A DNA stretch of 64,000 nucleotides, taken from NCBI GenBank assembly GCA_905215505.1, contig CAJMPU010000008.1, positions 1 to 64,000 of the forward strand. The letters are read 5' to 3'. The position numbers were made by a program, and so were the translations under genes. This document shows positions 1 to 7,327 of the stretch, one piece after another. The notes beneath the pieces are model-generated. The model worked only from the letters and a program-made list of their open reading frames with translations. It was not told the DNA's origin and did not search any database. The stretch's first letter is position 1; every line of letters begins with the position of its first letter. The stretch is from an uncultured bacterium. Lineage in GTDB: Bacteria > Actinomycetota > Coriobacteriia > Coriobacteriales > Coriobacteriaceae.

Positions 1-204
1 CAGCACGCAGCAGTTCTGGGCGAGCATCTCGCACTGAATCACGCCGGGAACGACCGGGTTTCCCGGAAAATGTCCCTGCAAAAAGTACTCGTCGCCTGTA
101 ATCGTGATCTTGCCGTGGGCCTCGTCGCCCACCAGCTCGGCTTCGTCGAGCAAAAGCATCGGCTCGCGATGCGGTAACAGCTTCTTGAGCTCTTCTTTGT
201 TCAT
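1..204 (-). CDS. fabZ: 3-hydroxyacyl-ACP dehydratase FabZ (partial, 3' end outside window)
   Basis: The first 68 residues are present; the rest lies beyond the left edge. FabZ removes water from 3-hydroxyacyl-ACP in the elongation cycle of fatty acid synthesis in the cytoplasm. The visible part has LPHREPMLLLD near the start and the active-site block GHFPGNPVVPG followed by CEMLAQ, which supplies the catalytic His and Glu of the hot-dog fold family. The ATG at 202-204 follows accB by 9 bases, so it is the distal visible gene of the fab operon. FabA is unlikely, because the spacing between the catalytic His and the acidic residue fits FabZ. Confidence 0.93.
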   Translation of the reverse strand, partial: MNKEELKKLLPHREPMLLLDEAELVGDEAHGKITITGDEYFLQGHFPGNPVVPGVIQCEMLAQNCCVL

Positions 205-213
205 GGATATCAC

Positions 214-687
214 CTATCCGATCCTCATGAGGCAGCTGCCAAACTCCACGAGGTCGCCGTCGGCCACGCAGATCTCGAGCACCTCACCGTCTGCCTCGGC
301 CGTCACCTCGTTGAGAACCTTCATGGCCTCGATGATGCAGAGGGTCTCGCCGGCCTTGACCTTGGAGCCCACGCGCACAAACGGCTCGTCGCCCGGCGCA
401 GGGGCAGCATAGAAGACGCCCACCATGGGAGCAGTCACCTCGGTGCCCTTGGGCTCCGGCGCGGCGGCAGGTGTCTGCGTGGCGGGTTCCGGTGCGGCAG
501 GCGCGACTGTGGGAGCTGCAACTTGAGCGGCCATGGCGCTCGGCATAGGCATGGGCACGGCAACCGGCTGCGCCACACTCGCGCGCTCGAGTTCGACCGC
601 GGTGCCATCGGGCTCCTCAACGCGTACGCGCGTGAGGCCGCGGTCCTCCATCACATCGGCTATCTCGGCAAGTCTTTTGGAATCCAT
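214..687 (-). CDS. accB: biotin carboxyl carrier protein of acetyl-CoA carboxylase
   Basis: A 157-residue AccB. It carries biotin on a lysine and shuttles carboxylate between biotin carboxylase and carboxyltransferase to make malonyl-CoA. The N-terminal ~35 residues form the usual helical segment. Residues ~40-80 are an Ala/Pro-rich flexible linker, and the C-terminal biotinyl domain carries EAMKVLNEV with the acceptor lysine. Biotin is expected to be attached by BirA, encoded divergently at 6066. The start is ATG after GAGGAG, only 3 bases behind fabF, so the two are translationally linked. The linker is long and low in complexity, as is normal for AccB. Confidence 0.95.
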   Translation of the reverse strand: MDSKRLAEIADVMEDRGLTRVRVEEPDGTAVELERASVAQPVAVPMPMPSAMAAQVAAPTVAPAAPEPATQTPAAAPEPKGTEVTAPMVGVFYAAPAPGDEPFVRVGSKVKAGETLCIIEAMKVLNEVTAEADGEVLEICVADGDLVEFGSCLMRIG

Positions 688-690
688 GCT

Positions 691-1938
691 CTAGCTCCTC
701 GTATATCTACGCAGCGCGATGGCGGCGTTGTGCCCGCCAAAGCCCAGGTTGGTCGAAAGCGCCCAGGTAAGGTCGGCGCGAACCGCGCGATTGGGCGTGT
801 AATCAAGATCGCAGGCGGAATCGGGCGTGTGGTAGTTAATGGTCGGCGGCACCACGCCCTGCTCGAGTGCCATGGCGCAGGCCATGACCTCGATGGCCCC
901 CGTGGCACCGATCATGTGCCCCGTCATCGACTTGGTCGACGAGACATGTGCGGCGCGCGCCGCGTCCTCGCCGAGCGCTCGCTTAATGCCCGCCGTCTCG
1001 GACGAATCATTAAGCTTGGTCGAGGTGCCGTGGGCATTGATGTAGAGGCCCTCGGAAGGCTTGACGTCGCCCTCGGCCACCGCCAGCGATATCGCGCGGG
1101 CAATGCCGGCAGCCTCGGGATCGGGACTCGTGATGTGATAAGCATCATCGGTGTTGCCGTAGCCCACGACCTCGGCATAAATGTGCGCACCGCGCGCCTG
1201 CGCATGTTCCATGCTCTCGAGTACCAGCACGCAAGCGCCCTCGCCCATCACAAAGCCGTCGCGGTCTGCATCGAACGGGCGGCAAGCCGTCGCAGGATCG
1301 GGGTTGGTGGTCAATGCGCGGCAGGACGTAAAGCCTGCAACGGCATCGGGGATAATGGCCGCCTCGGCGCCGCCCGCGAGGATCGCGTCGGCATAGCCGT
1401 GCTTGATGGCGCGGAACGCCTCGCCCACCGCATGGGCCGAGGTCGCGCAAGCAGTCACGACTGGCAGGGTCGGTCCCTTTGCCTTGTGGCGGATCGCGAT
1501 ATTGCCCGAAGCCATGTTGGGGATCATCATCGCAATCATATAGGGCGATGCGCGGCGAGGTCCACGATCGGCGATCGTGTGGACGTTGTCGACGAGCGTC
1601 GTCATGCCGCCCACGCCCGAGCCCACGTAGACGCCCAGGCGCTCACGATCGATGGCGCCTTCGACATCAAAGCCCGCATCGTGCATTGCCTCGTCCGAAG
1701 CCGCCATCGCAAACTGAACGCAGGGGTCGAGATGCTTGGCGTCACGCTTGCCAAAGTACTCGTTGCCGTCAAAGCCCTTGACTTCGGCCGCCACCTTGAC
1801 GGTAAACGCATCGGTATCGAAGTGCGTGATCGGGCCGATGCCACAGGTCCCGGCGCACATGGCCGCCCAGGTGGCAAGCGCGGTGTTGCCGAGCGGCGAT
1901 ACGGCACCGATGCCGGTGATTGCAACTCTCTGTTCCAT
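691..1938 (-). CDS. fabF: 3-oxoacyl-ACP synthase II (KASII)
   Basis: A 415-residue beta-ketoacyl-ACP synthase that elongates acyl-ACP with malonyl-ACP. The thiolase-fold Cys-His-His triad is visible: Cys164 in TACATS, His in NAHGTSTKLND and His in TGHMIGATGAIE. The reading frame stays open upstream to a TTG at 1956. The ATG at 1938 is preferred because GAGGAG sits about 6 bases before it and the protein then begins MEQRVAITG as in other FabF proteins. An adjacent ATG at 1941 is possible. It lies between fabG (39-base gap) and accB (3-base gap) in the fab operon. Confidence 0.95.
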   Translation of the reverse strand: MEQRVAITGIGAVSPLGNTALATWAAMCAGTCGIGPITHFDTDAFTVKVAAEVKGFDGNEYFGKRDAKHLDPCVQFAMAASDEAMHDAGFDVEGAIDRERLGVYVGSGVGGMTTLVDNVHTIADRGPRRASPYMIAMMIPNMASGNIAIRHKAKGPTLPVVTACATSAHAVGEAFRAIKHGYADAILAGGAEAAIIPDAVAGFTSCRALTTNPDPATACRPFDADRDGFVMGEGACVLVLESMEHAQARGAHIYAEVVGYGNTDDAYHITSPDPEAAGIARAISLAVAEGDVKPSEGLYINAHGTSTKLNDSSETAGIKRALGEDAARAAHVSSTKSMTGHMIGATGAIEVMACAMALEQGVVPPTINYHTPDSACDLDYTPNRAVRADLTWALSTNLGFGGHNAAIALRRYTRS

Positions 1939-1977
1939 CATGGTCTCCTCATCCAAGCCGTTCTTCGGCCCTGGTTT

Positions 1978-2751
1978 CTACATCGCCATTCCGCCGTCGA
2001 CGCGCACGACCTCGCCCGTAATGTAAGCAGCCGCATCGCTCGCTAAAAAGCGCACCACGCCGGCCACTTCCTCGGGACGTGCCATGCGCTTAAGGGGAAT
2101 CTGTTCCTCGGTTGCCGTACGCACCTTCTCCGAGAGCTTTGCCGTCATATCTGTCTCGACAAACCCGGGGGCGACCGCGTTCGCTCGTACGCCACGAGGC
2201 GCAAGCTCGCGCGCCACCGCCTTGGTAAGCCCTATCACGCCCGCCTTGGAAGCAGCGTAGTTGGCTTGCCCGGCATTGCCCATCAGGCCCACGACCGAGC
2301 TCATGTTGACGACGCAACCGCCGCGCTGGCGCATAAAGGTCTTGGTGAGCGCGCGCGTCATATTGAACGTGCCCTTGAGATTGACATCGAGCACGCGGTC
2401 GAAGGCGTCATCGCCCATGCGCATGAGCAGGCCATCGCGGGTGATGCCGGCGTTGTTGACGAGCGCCCAAATTGAACCAAAGTCGTTGAGGACCGCTTCC
2501 ACGCACGCGTTGACGGCAGCGGGATCGGCCACGTCGCATTGATATGCGCGTGCCGTGGCGCCAACCGCCTCACAGGCTTCGCACGTCTTGCGCGCCGCAT
2601 CGACGCTGCCGGCATAGACGACGGCGATATCAAAGCCGTCCTCCGCCAGACCGACAGCGCAGGCGCGGCCGATACCCCGCGAGCCGCCCGTGACCAGTGC
2701 CACGCGACGTGAGTCGTTGCGCTCGAGCGCGCCGTTGTTCAAGTTGCCCAT
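1978..2751 (-). CDS. fabG: 3-oxoacyl-ACP reductase FabG
   Basis: A 257-residue short-chain dehydrogenase that reduces 3-oxoacyl-ACP with NADPH, the first reduction of each elongation cycle. The Rossmann dinucleotide motif TGGSRGIGRA follows a short N-terminal extension of about 15 residues. NNAGIT, the catalytic Ser in NMSSVVG and the YAASK catalytic pair are all present. The C-terminus ends in VDGGMAM, typical of FabG. ATG at 2751 follows AAAGGA. It sits between fabD and fabF, which makes FabG much more likely than another SDR enzyme. Confidence 0.95.
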   Translation of the reverse strand: MGNLNNGALERNDSRRVALVTGGSRGIGRACAVGLAEDGFDIAVVYAGSVDAARKTCEACEAVGATARAYQCDVADPAAVNACVEAVLNDFGSIWALVNNAGITRDGLLMRMGDDAFDRVLDVNLKGTFNMTRALTKTFMRQRGGCVVNMSSVVGLMGNAGQANYAASKAGVIGLTKAVARELAPRGVRANAVAPGFVETDMTAKLSEKVRTATEEQIPLKRMARPEEVAGVVRFLASDAAAYITGEVVRVDGGMAM

Positions 2752-2781
2752 GTCATTCCTTTCGGGTTACAGCCCTGTGGA

Positions 2782-3708
2782 CTATGCGAGCTCGTCGGCA
2801 ATAGCTGCGACCTGCTCGGCCGTTTCGCACGAATACACGCGAACGTCGCTCAGCGTACGCTTGACCAGGCCCGACAGCGTTTTGCCAGGGCCGACCTCAA
2901 TAAACGTGTCGATGCCCTGATTCTGCAGAGTATGCAGCGTGTCGACCCAACGAACGGCATGACTCACCTGATTGGCCAAGACATCCGATGCCGCTCGCGG
3001 GTCCGCCGGATAGGGCGCCGCCGTCATGTTTGCCATGACCGGAATCAGCAGCGGTGACGGCGCGTGGCCGGCTTGGATATACGTCGCCAGCCCCTCAGTC
3101 GCCTCGGCCATATAGGGGCTATGAAATGCGCCCGACACCGCGACTTTCATAGCGCGGCCGCCAGCCTCTTTTACCAGGGCGTCGAGCTCCTGCAGCGCCT
3201 CGGGCGGTCCGGCAACAACCGTCTGCTGCGGACTGTTGTAGTTGACCGGCCAGCAGTCCTCGCCGGCCTGTTTTGCCAGGTTCTCGACTTGCGCCGCATC
3301 GAGCTTGATGACGGCGCGCATGCCGCCCGGATGGCGCTCGGCAGCCGCGGCCATCAGCGCCGCGCGCTCGCACACGAGCTCAAAGCCCGCTCGCGTATCG
3401 AACGCCCCCGCAAAGGTGAGCGCGGCGACCTCGCCAAGCGAAAAACCCGCACAGGCGGCAGGTACCACGCCGCGCTCACGCAGGGCGGCAGCCGCTGCCA
3501 GATCGTGAACGAACACGCACGGCTGCGTGTTCTCGGTCTGCGAGAGTTCCTCCTTGGAGGCGCTTCGGCACTGCTCACTGGTCCCCGGGCGCACCTCGTC
3601 GACAATGGCGAACACCTCGGCGGCCGCCGGCGATGCCTCGATCAGGTCGACGCCCATCGCGGGGTGCTGGGCGCCCTGGCCGGCAAACAGAAACGCTACG
3701 CCACCCAT
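2782..3708 (-). CDS. fabD: malonyl-CoA:ACP transacylase FabD
   Basis: A 308-residue malonyltransferase that loads malonyl groups from CoA onto ACP. It begins MGGVAFLFAGQGAQHPAMG, the family signature, and has the nucleophile motif GFSLGE (GxSxG) and the His motif GAFHSPYM. ATG at 3708 is chosen, with a GTG two codons upstream (3714) as alternative. Either start overlaps the end of fabK (13 or 19 bases), indicating coupled translation. Most family members have His after the first Gly of the nucleophile motif (GHSLGE); this one has Phe, a tolerated variation. Confidence 0.94.
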   Translation of the reverse strand: MGGVAFLFAGQGAQHPAMGVDLIEASPAAAEVFAIVDEVRPGTSEQCRSASKEELSQTENTQPCVFVHDLAAAAALRERGVVPAACAGFSLGEVAALTFAGAFDTRAGFELVCERAALMAAAAERHPGGMRAVIKLDAAQVENLAKQAGEDCWPVNYNSPQQTVVAGPPEALQELDALVKEAGGRAMKVAVSGAFHSPYMAEATEGLATYIQAGHAPSPLLIPVMANMTAAPYPADPRAASDVLANQVSHAVRWVDTLHTLQNQGIDTFIEVGPGKTLSGLVKRTLSDVRVYSCETAEQVAAIADELA

Positions 3709-4640
3709 GCGCACGCACCCTTCAGGACGTGCTCGGCGCCATCGACTAGGTCGTCAACGATTTCACGTGCACTTTGGCGCTCGTTGACCATGCCGGCAAT
3801 CTGTCCACACAAAAACGAGCCCTCTTCGTAATTGCCGTCCTTGGCGGCCTTGCGAAGGGCGCCCGTGCCCATGGCCCCGAGCTCCTCGACGCTTACGCCC
3901 GCCGCCTCGCTCTTGGCGTAGGCGTTAGTGAAGGGGCTCTTGAGGGCACGCACCGGGTGTCCCGTCGAGCGGCCGGTCGCACGCGTCGAGGTGTCGTTGG
4001 CCTTCAGGACCATCTCCTTGTACTGCTCCGATACGGTGCACTCATCTGCGATCAGAAAGCGCGTACCCACCTGCACGCCGGCGGCGCCCAGCATAAAGGC
4101 GGCCGCCACGCCGCGGCCATCGGCGATACCGCCAGCCGCAACCACGGGAATATCGACCGCATCGACAACCTGTGGCACCAGTGCCATCGTCGAGGTCTCG
4201 CCAATATGGCCGCCTGATTCGGTACCCTCGGCAACCACGGCAGTGGCTCCACGACGCGCCACGAGACGCGCCAGCGCCACCGAGGCAACGACCGGGATGA
4301 CCTTGATGCCCGCCTCGTTCCACGCCTTCATGTACTTGGTGGGATTGCCGGCACCCGTCACGACGACCGGCACCCGCTCGTCAATCACGACCCGCGCGAC
4401 CTCGTCGGCAAACGGGCTCATGAGCATGACGTTGACGCCAAAGGGCTTATCCGTCCTGGCGCGCAGCTCATGAATCTGGTCGCGCAGCCAGTTGGCGTCT
4501 GCGTTCATGGCCGCGATAATCCCTAAGCCGCCCGCCTCGGACACTGCGGACGCCAGCGAGGCGTCGGCGATCCAGGCCATACCGCCCTGGAACACGGGCT
4601 TTTCGATGCCGAGCAGATCGCAGAGAGGAGTCTTGAGCAT
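3696..4640 (-). CDS. fabK: enoyl-ACP reductase II FabK (FMN-dependent)
   Basis: A 314-residue flavoprotein that carries out the last reduction of the elongation cycle. It starts with PVFQGGMAWIADASLASAVS and keeps the TIM-barrel and FMN-binding glycine clusters of the FabK/nitronate monooxygenase family, including AGGIADGRG, AAFMLGAAGVQVGTRF and GGHIGE. Nitronate monooxygenase is the main alternative by homology, but the position between acpP and fabD argues for FabK. FabK is insensitive to triclosan (established for the family), so this organism probably does not depend on FabI; no fabI is in the window. It begins 2 bases after the acpP stop codon. Confidence 0.93.
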   Translation of the reverse strand: MLKTPLCDLLGIEKPVFQGGMAWIADASLASAVSEAGGLGIIAAMNADANWLRDQIHELRARTDKPFGVNVMLMSPFADEVARVVIDERVPVVVTGAGNPTKYMKAWNEAGIKVIPVVASVALARLVARRGATAVVAEGTESGGHIGETSTMALVPQVVDAVDIPVVAAGGIADGRGVAAAFMLGAAGVQVGTRFLIADECTVSEQYKEMVLKANDTSTRATGRSTGHPVRALKSPFTNAYAKSEAAGVSVEELGAMGTGALRKAAKDGNYEEGSFLCGQIAGMVNERQSAREIVDDLVDGAEHVLKGACAWVA

Positions 4641-4642
4641 CT

Positions 4643-4879
4643 CTACTTCTCCAATGCCGCCTCGACCGTATCGGCGAACTCGCCGACCGTCTTGGGGTTC
4701 TCCTCGGTATCGAGCTGGATGCCAAACTCGTCCTCGACGGCGACGAGGATCTCGACGGTGCCCAGGCTGTCGAGACCAATCTCCTCGAGCGTGGACTCGG
4801 GCTTCATCTCGACGTCGTCAAGACCGGCGGTCTCGCGGATAACATCGCAAACGCGCTCGAAGGTCTTCTGATCTGCCAT
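4643..4879 (-). CDS. acpP: acyl carrier protein
   Basis: A 78-residue acidic ACP. The phosphopantetheine attachment serine is in the motif GLDSLGTVEIL in the middle of a four-helix protein, the usual place. It carries acyl intermediates between all Fab enzymes encoded around it. ATG at 4879 follows AAAGGAG with good spacing. The gene lies 52 bases after fabH and directly before fabK. Length and charge are normal. Confidence 0.96.
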   Translation of the reverse strand: MADQKTFERVCDVIRETAGLDDVEMKPESTLEEIGLDSLGTVEILVAVEDEFGIQLDTEENPKTVGEFADTVEAALEK

Positions 4880-4931
4880 GGTAGTTCTCCTTTGTTTGTG
4901 CCCTAGGGGCGTTTTTATTTCCTATGTGCGA

Positions 4932-5891
4932 CTACTTCCAACGAAGTAGATAGCCACCTATATCCAGACCGGCGCCAAATCCAACGAGGGCGATGGTGTC
5001 GCCCGTGTGAAGTGCACCGGCGTTTGCCAGCCGGTCGAGGGCAAGCGGAATGCATGCGCTCGAAATGTTGCCGGTCTCGCGCAGCGTTCGAACCACGCGC
5101 TTGTCTGGCACACCGAGGCGCTTGACCGCCTGACTCAGGATTCGTTCGTTAGCCTGATGGAATACAAAATGGTCGATGTCCTCGACCGAAATGCCCGCAT
5201 CGCTCGCAAGCTTATGGACCGTGTCGCAAATCGCGTTGACGCCGAACTTGAACACGCGGCGGCCATTCATGGACAGCACGCTCTCGCTATCTGCGGAGGC
5301 CTTAAACGGCGAGGTGCCGACCAGACCGGGAACGCACAACGTCTCGACGTCGGGCGCCGTCGAAAGCTCAACGGCAAGGGGGCTGTCTCCCCCAGCCTCA
5401 ATCACCGCGGCGCCTGCCCCATCGCCAAAGAGCACACAGGTGGCGCGGTCGGTCCAGTCGAGCGCGCGCGTCATCTGCTCGGCGGCAACGACAAGCACAT
5501 GCTTGGCTCGTCCTCGGGCGATATAGCCCTCGGCAACATCGAGCGCAAATACGAAGCCGGCGCAGGCAGCCGAGACATCGAAGGCAGGGCACGTCGCGCC
5601 CAGTCGCTCAGCAACGGCACACGCCTCGGCGGGAACAAGGTGGTCACCCGTCGTCGTCGAGCAGACGATCAGATCCAACTGGCTCGCGTCGATTCCGGAC
5701 ACCTGAAGTGCCCGCTCGCTCGCCGCTACGGCAAGGTCGTCAAGTGACTCGGTGGTGCAGACGTGGCGACTCTTAATACCTGTGCGGGTAAAAATCCACT
5801 CATCCGAGGTATCGAGGAACTCGGACAGCTCGTCATTGGAAACACTGCGCTTAGGAAGCGCCGAGCCTGTTCCAAGAATCGTGAAACCCAT
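4932..5891 (-). CDS. fabH: 3-oxoacyl-ACP synthase III FabH
   Basis: A 319-residue KASIII that starts fatty acid synthesis by condensing an acyl-CoA primer with malonyl-ACP. The catalytic Cys110 is in VSAACAG, with the His in HQAN and the Asn further on, giving the Cys-His-Asn triad. The frame stays open for 49 codons upstream, but the start at 5891 is clear: AAAGGAGGT lies just before it and the protein then begins MGFTILGTGSALPKR like other FabH proteins. First gene of the fab operon; the two palindromes at 5909-5974 lie directly upstream and probably control it. Confidence 0.95.
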   Translation of the reverse strand: MGFTILGTGSALPKRSVSNDELSEFLDTSDEWIFTRTGIKSRHVCTTESLDDLAVAASERALQVSGIDASQLDLIVCSTTTGDHLVPAEACAVAERLGATCPAFDVSAACAGFVFALDVAEGYIARGRAKHVLVVAAEQMTRALDWTDRATCVLFGDGAGAAVIEAGGDSPLAVELSTAPDVETLCVPGLVGTSPFKASADSESVLSMNGRRVFKFGVNAICDTVHKLASDAGISVEDIDHFVFHQANERILSQAVKRLGVPDKRVVRTLRETGNISSACIPLALDRLANAGALHTGDTIALVGFGAGLDIGGYLLRWK

Positions 5892-5908
5892 CACTAACCT
5901 CCTTTGAG

Positions 5909-5926
5909 TTGTTGACGTGTTTACAT
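5909..5926. promoter_or_regulatory. candidate operator copy 1 upstream of fabH
   Basis: TTGTTGACGTGTTTACAT starts 18 bases upstream of the fabH start codon. It differs at two positions from a second copy 48 bp further upstream. The arrangement suggests a repressor or activator of the fab operon; the regulator is not identified here. Seen: sequence and spacing. Inferred: function. Confidence 0.5.
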
Positions 5927-5956
5927 CGACCAAGAGAGGATAGCGCATTTCAGTCG

Positions 5957-5974
5957 TTGTTAACGTGTTAACAT
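5957..5974. promoter_or_regulatory. candidate operator copy 2 in the fabH-birA intergenic region
   Basis: TTGTTAACGTGTTAACAT contains the perfect dyad TGTTAAC-GT-GTTAACA. It matches the copy at 5909-5926 at 16 of 18 positions. It lies in the 174-bp region between divergent fabH and birA, so it could affect both. It may overlap a -35 element of the fabH promoter on the minus strand, but no promoter can be assigned with confidence. Confidence 0.55.
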
Positions 5975-6065
5975 TAAATTGTCCAAATGCGACAAAGGCT
6001 TCACATTGTGTCTCTCTCGACACCATTGCGTTATTCACTTATTCATTAAGGAGGTAGCAGCCGTT

Positions 6066-6842
6066 ATGGATGCCAAATTAACGATAGTCGACGTAACCGG
6101 ATCGACCAACGATGACCTGCTCGAAGCAGGAAAACAGGGAGCGCCGCACGGCACAGGACTTGCCGCCCGGGCTCAGACAGCAGGACGCGGCCGGCGCGGC
6201 CACAAGTGGGATTCAACCGCCGGCAACCTATTGCTTTCGATTGTCCTGCGTCCATGCGTTAATCCTGCGAAGTACTCTGGTCTTGCTGCCGTCAGCGGCC
6301 TAGCGGTGCTCGAGGCGCTCGAAAAACAGGGTCTTGCAAACGAGATTGGCCTCAAATGGCCCAACGACCTGGTCGCGCGTGGACGCAAACTCGGCGGCAT
6401 TCTGGTCGAGGCCGCACGCGATAACGAAGGCAAACCTTTCGCCGTCTGCGGCATTGGTGTCAATGTGAACTATGCGCCCCAAGAGGTGCCCGATGGCGGC
6501 CTGCCGGCAATCGGTCTCTCGGACCTTAACGAGAACGTTCCAGCTGTCGACATGCTCCTCGATGAGGTCTATCACGCAGTTATAGACGCTATAGATGCCT
6601 GGGCAGAACGTCTCAACGCCATGGAAGAAAACACCGGACCGCTCGCGCCCGTCCACGGCGAATATGTCGCTCACCTCAATTGGATTGGAAAGCACGTTAT
6701 CGCCCGCTCCCCTGCCGGTGACGAGCTGGCGCGAGGCATCTTTAAAACGGTCGATGGCTTTGGTCGTGCGTGCATCGAAACAGAAGACGGCTTGCGATCC
6801 TTCCATTTTGAGGAAGCGTCATTGCGCCCCTTGAGTGAGTAG
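6066..6842 (+). CDS. birA: biotin--protein ligase (class I, no DNA-binding domain)
   Basis: A 258-residue ligase that activates biotin with ATP and transfers it to the lysine of AccB. The biotinyl-AMP loop GRGRRGHKW and the biotin-binding block KWPNDLVARGRKLGG are present, with the small C-terminal beta domain at about residues 215-258. There is no N-terminal helix-turn-helix, so it should not act as the biotin repressor. ATG at 6066 follows AAGGAGGT by 11 bases, a rather long spacing. Upstream in-frame codons are open to 5979 but have no ribosome site. It is divergent from the fab operon that encodes its substrate. Confidence 0.92.
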   Translation: MDAKLTIVDVTGSTNDDLLEAGKQGAPHGTGLAARAQTAGRGRRGHKWDSTAGNLLLSIVLRPCVNPAKYSGLAAVSGLAVLEALEKQGLANEIGLKWPNDLVARGRKLGGILVEAARDNEGKPFAVCGIGVNVNYAPQEVPDGGLPAIGLSDLNENVPAVDMLLDEVYHAVIDAIDAWAERLNAMEENTGPLAPVHGEYVAHLNWIGKHVIARSPAGDELARGIFKTVDGFGRACIETEDGLRSFHFEEASLRPLSE

Positions 6843-6902
6843 GTCGCCACAGCCAGCCGCTCGGCAGCCTTACCCGGCGATCCAAACCCATCATGCAAAA
6901 CA

Positions 6903-6939
6903 AAAGGGCCCCGCTACCGTAGCGGCAGCGGGGCCCTTT
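6903..6939. terminator. bidirectional terminator between birA and rpsJ
   Basis: A 13-bp perfect stem (6903-6915 with 6927-6939) around an 11-base loop, GC-rich inside and flanked by A/T runs on both ends. It can stop transcription of birA (plus) and of the str operon (minus). It also means rpsJ is not transcribed into a downstream S10 operon. Confidence 0.88.
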
Positions 6940-6958
6940 AAGCTATGAGCGATATCGC

Positions 6959-7267
6959 TTAGAGCTTGATGTCGATGTCGACGCCAGCGGGGAGGTCGAG
7001 ACGCATAAGCGAATCAACGGTGCCCGAGGTGGGGTCGAGGATGTCGATGAGGCGCTTGTGGGTGCGCATCTCGAACTGCTCACGGGAGTCCTTGTTCACG
7101 TGCGGCGAGCGGATAACCGTGTACAGGTTGCGCTCGGTGGGCAGGGGGACAGGACCGGAAACGCGAGCGCCGGTCTTCTGAGCGGTCTCGACGATGAGCT
7201 TCGCGGACTGATCGACGACCTCGTGATCATAGCCCTTGAGGCGAATGCGGATCTTCTGGGTAGCCAA
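6959..7267 (-). CDS. rpsJ: 30S ribosomal protein S10
   Basis: A 102-residue S10 with the typical start ATQKIRIRLKGYDHEVVDQ and the block SGPVPLPTERNLYTVIRSPH. It is part of the 30S head and, as NusE, of antitermination complexes with NusB. The start codon is TTG at 7267, placed after GGAGGT. It is the last gene of the str operon here and is followed by a terminator. In most bacteria it leads the S10 operon (rplC, rplD and so on), so it has been separated from that operon in this genome. Confidence 0.97.
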   Translation of the reverse strand: MATQKIRIRLKGYDHEVVDQSAKLIVETAQKTGARVSGPVPLPTERNLYTVIRSPHVNKDSREQFEMRTHKRLIDILDPTSGTVDSLMRLDLPAGVDIDIKL

Positions 7268-7327
7268 CTTAAACCTCCAAAGAGTGCGAGAGATGCTCTC
7301 GCGGATTACGTAACAGGGAGCTCGAAC

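Noticed and set aside
214..687. Unusual biotin motif AMKV in AccB
   Set aside because: Residues after the biotinyl lysine vary within the family; the acceptor lysine and its Met are intact.
523..2046. 507-codon plus-strand frame opposite accB-fabF
   Set aside because: Shadow of the fab genes, with His/Arg-rich composition and no family resemblance.
5909..5974. BirA operator (TTGTAAACC-N14-16-GGTTTACAA type)
   Set aside because: Half sites look similar, but their spacing is 2 bases instead of 14-16, and the BirA encoded here has no DNA-binding domain.
5979..6065. N-terminal extension of BirA as a DNA-binding domain
   Set aside because: The 29 upstream codons have no helix-turn-helix pattern and no ribosome site; the ATG at 6066 has AAGGAGGT upstream.
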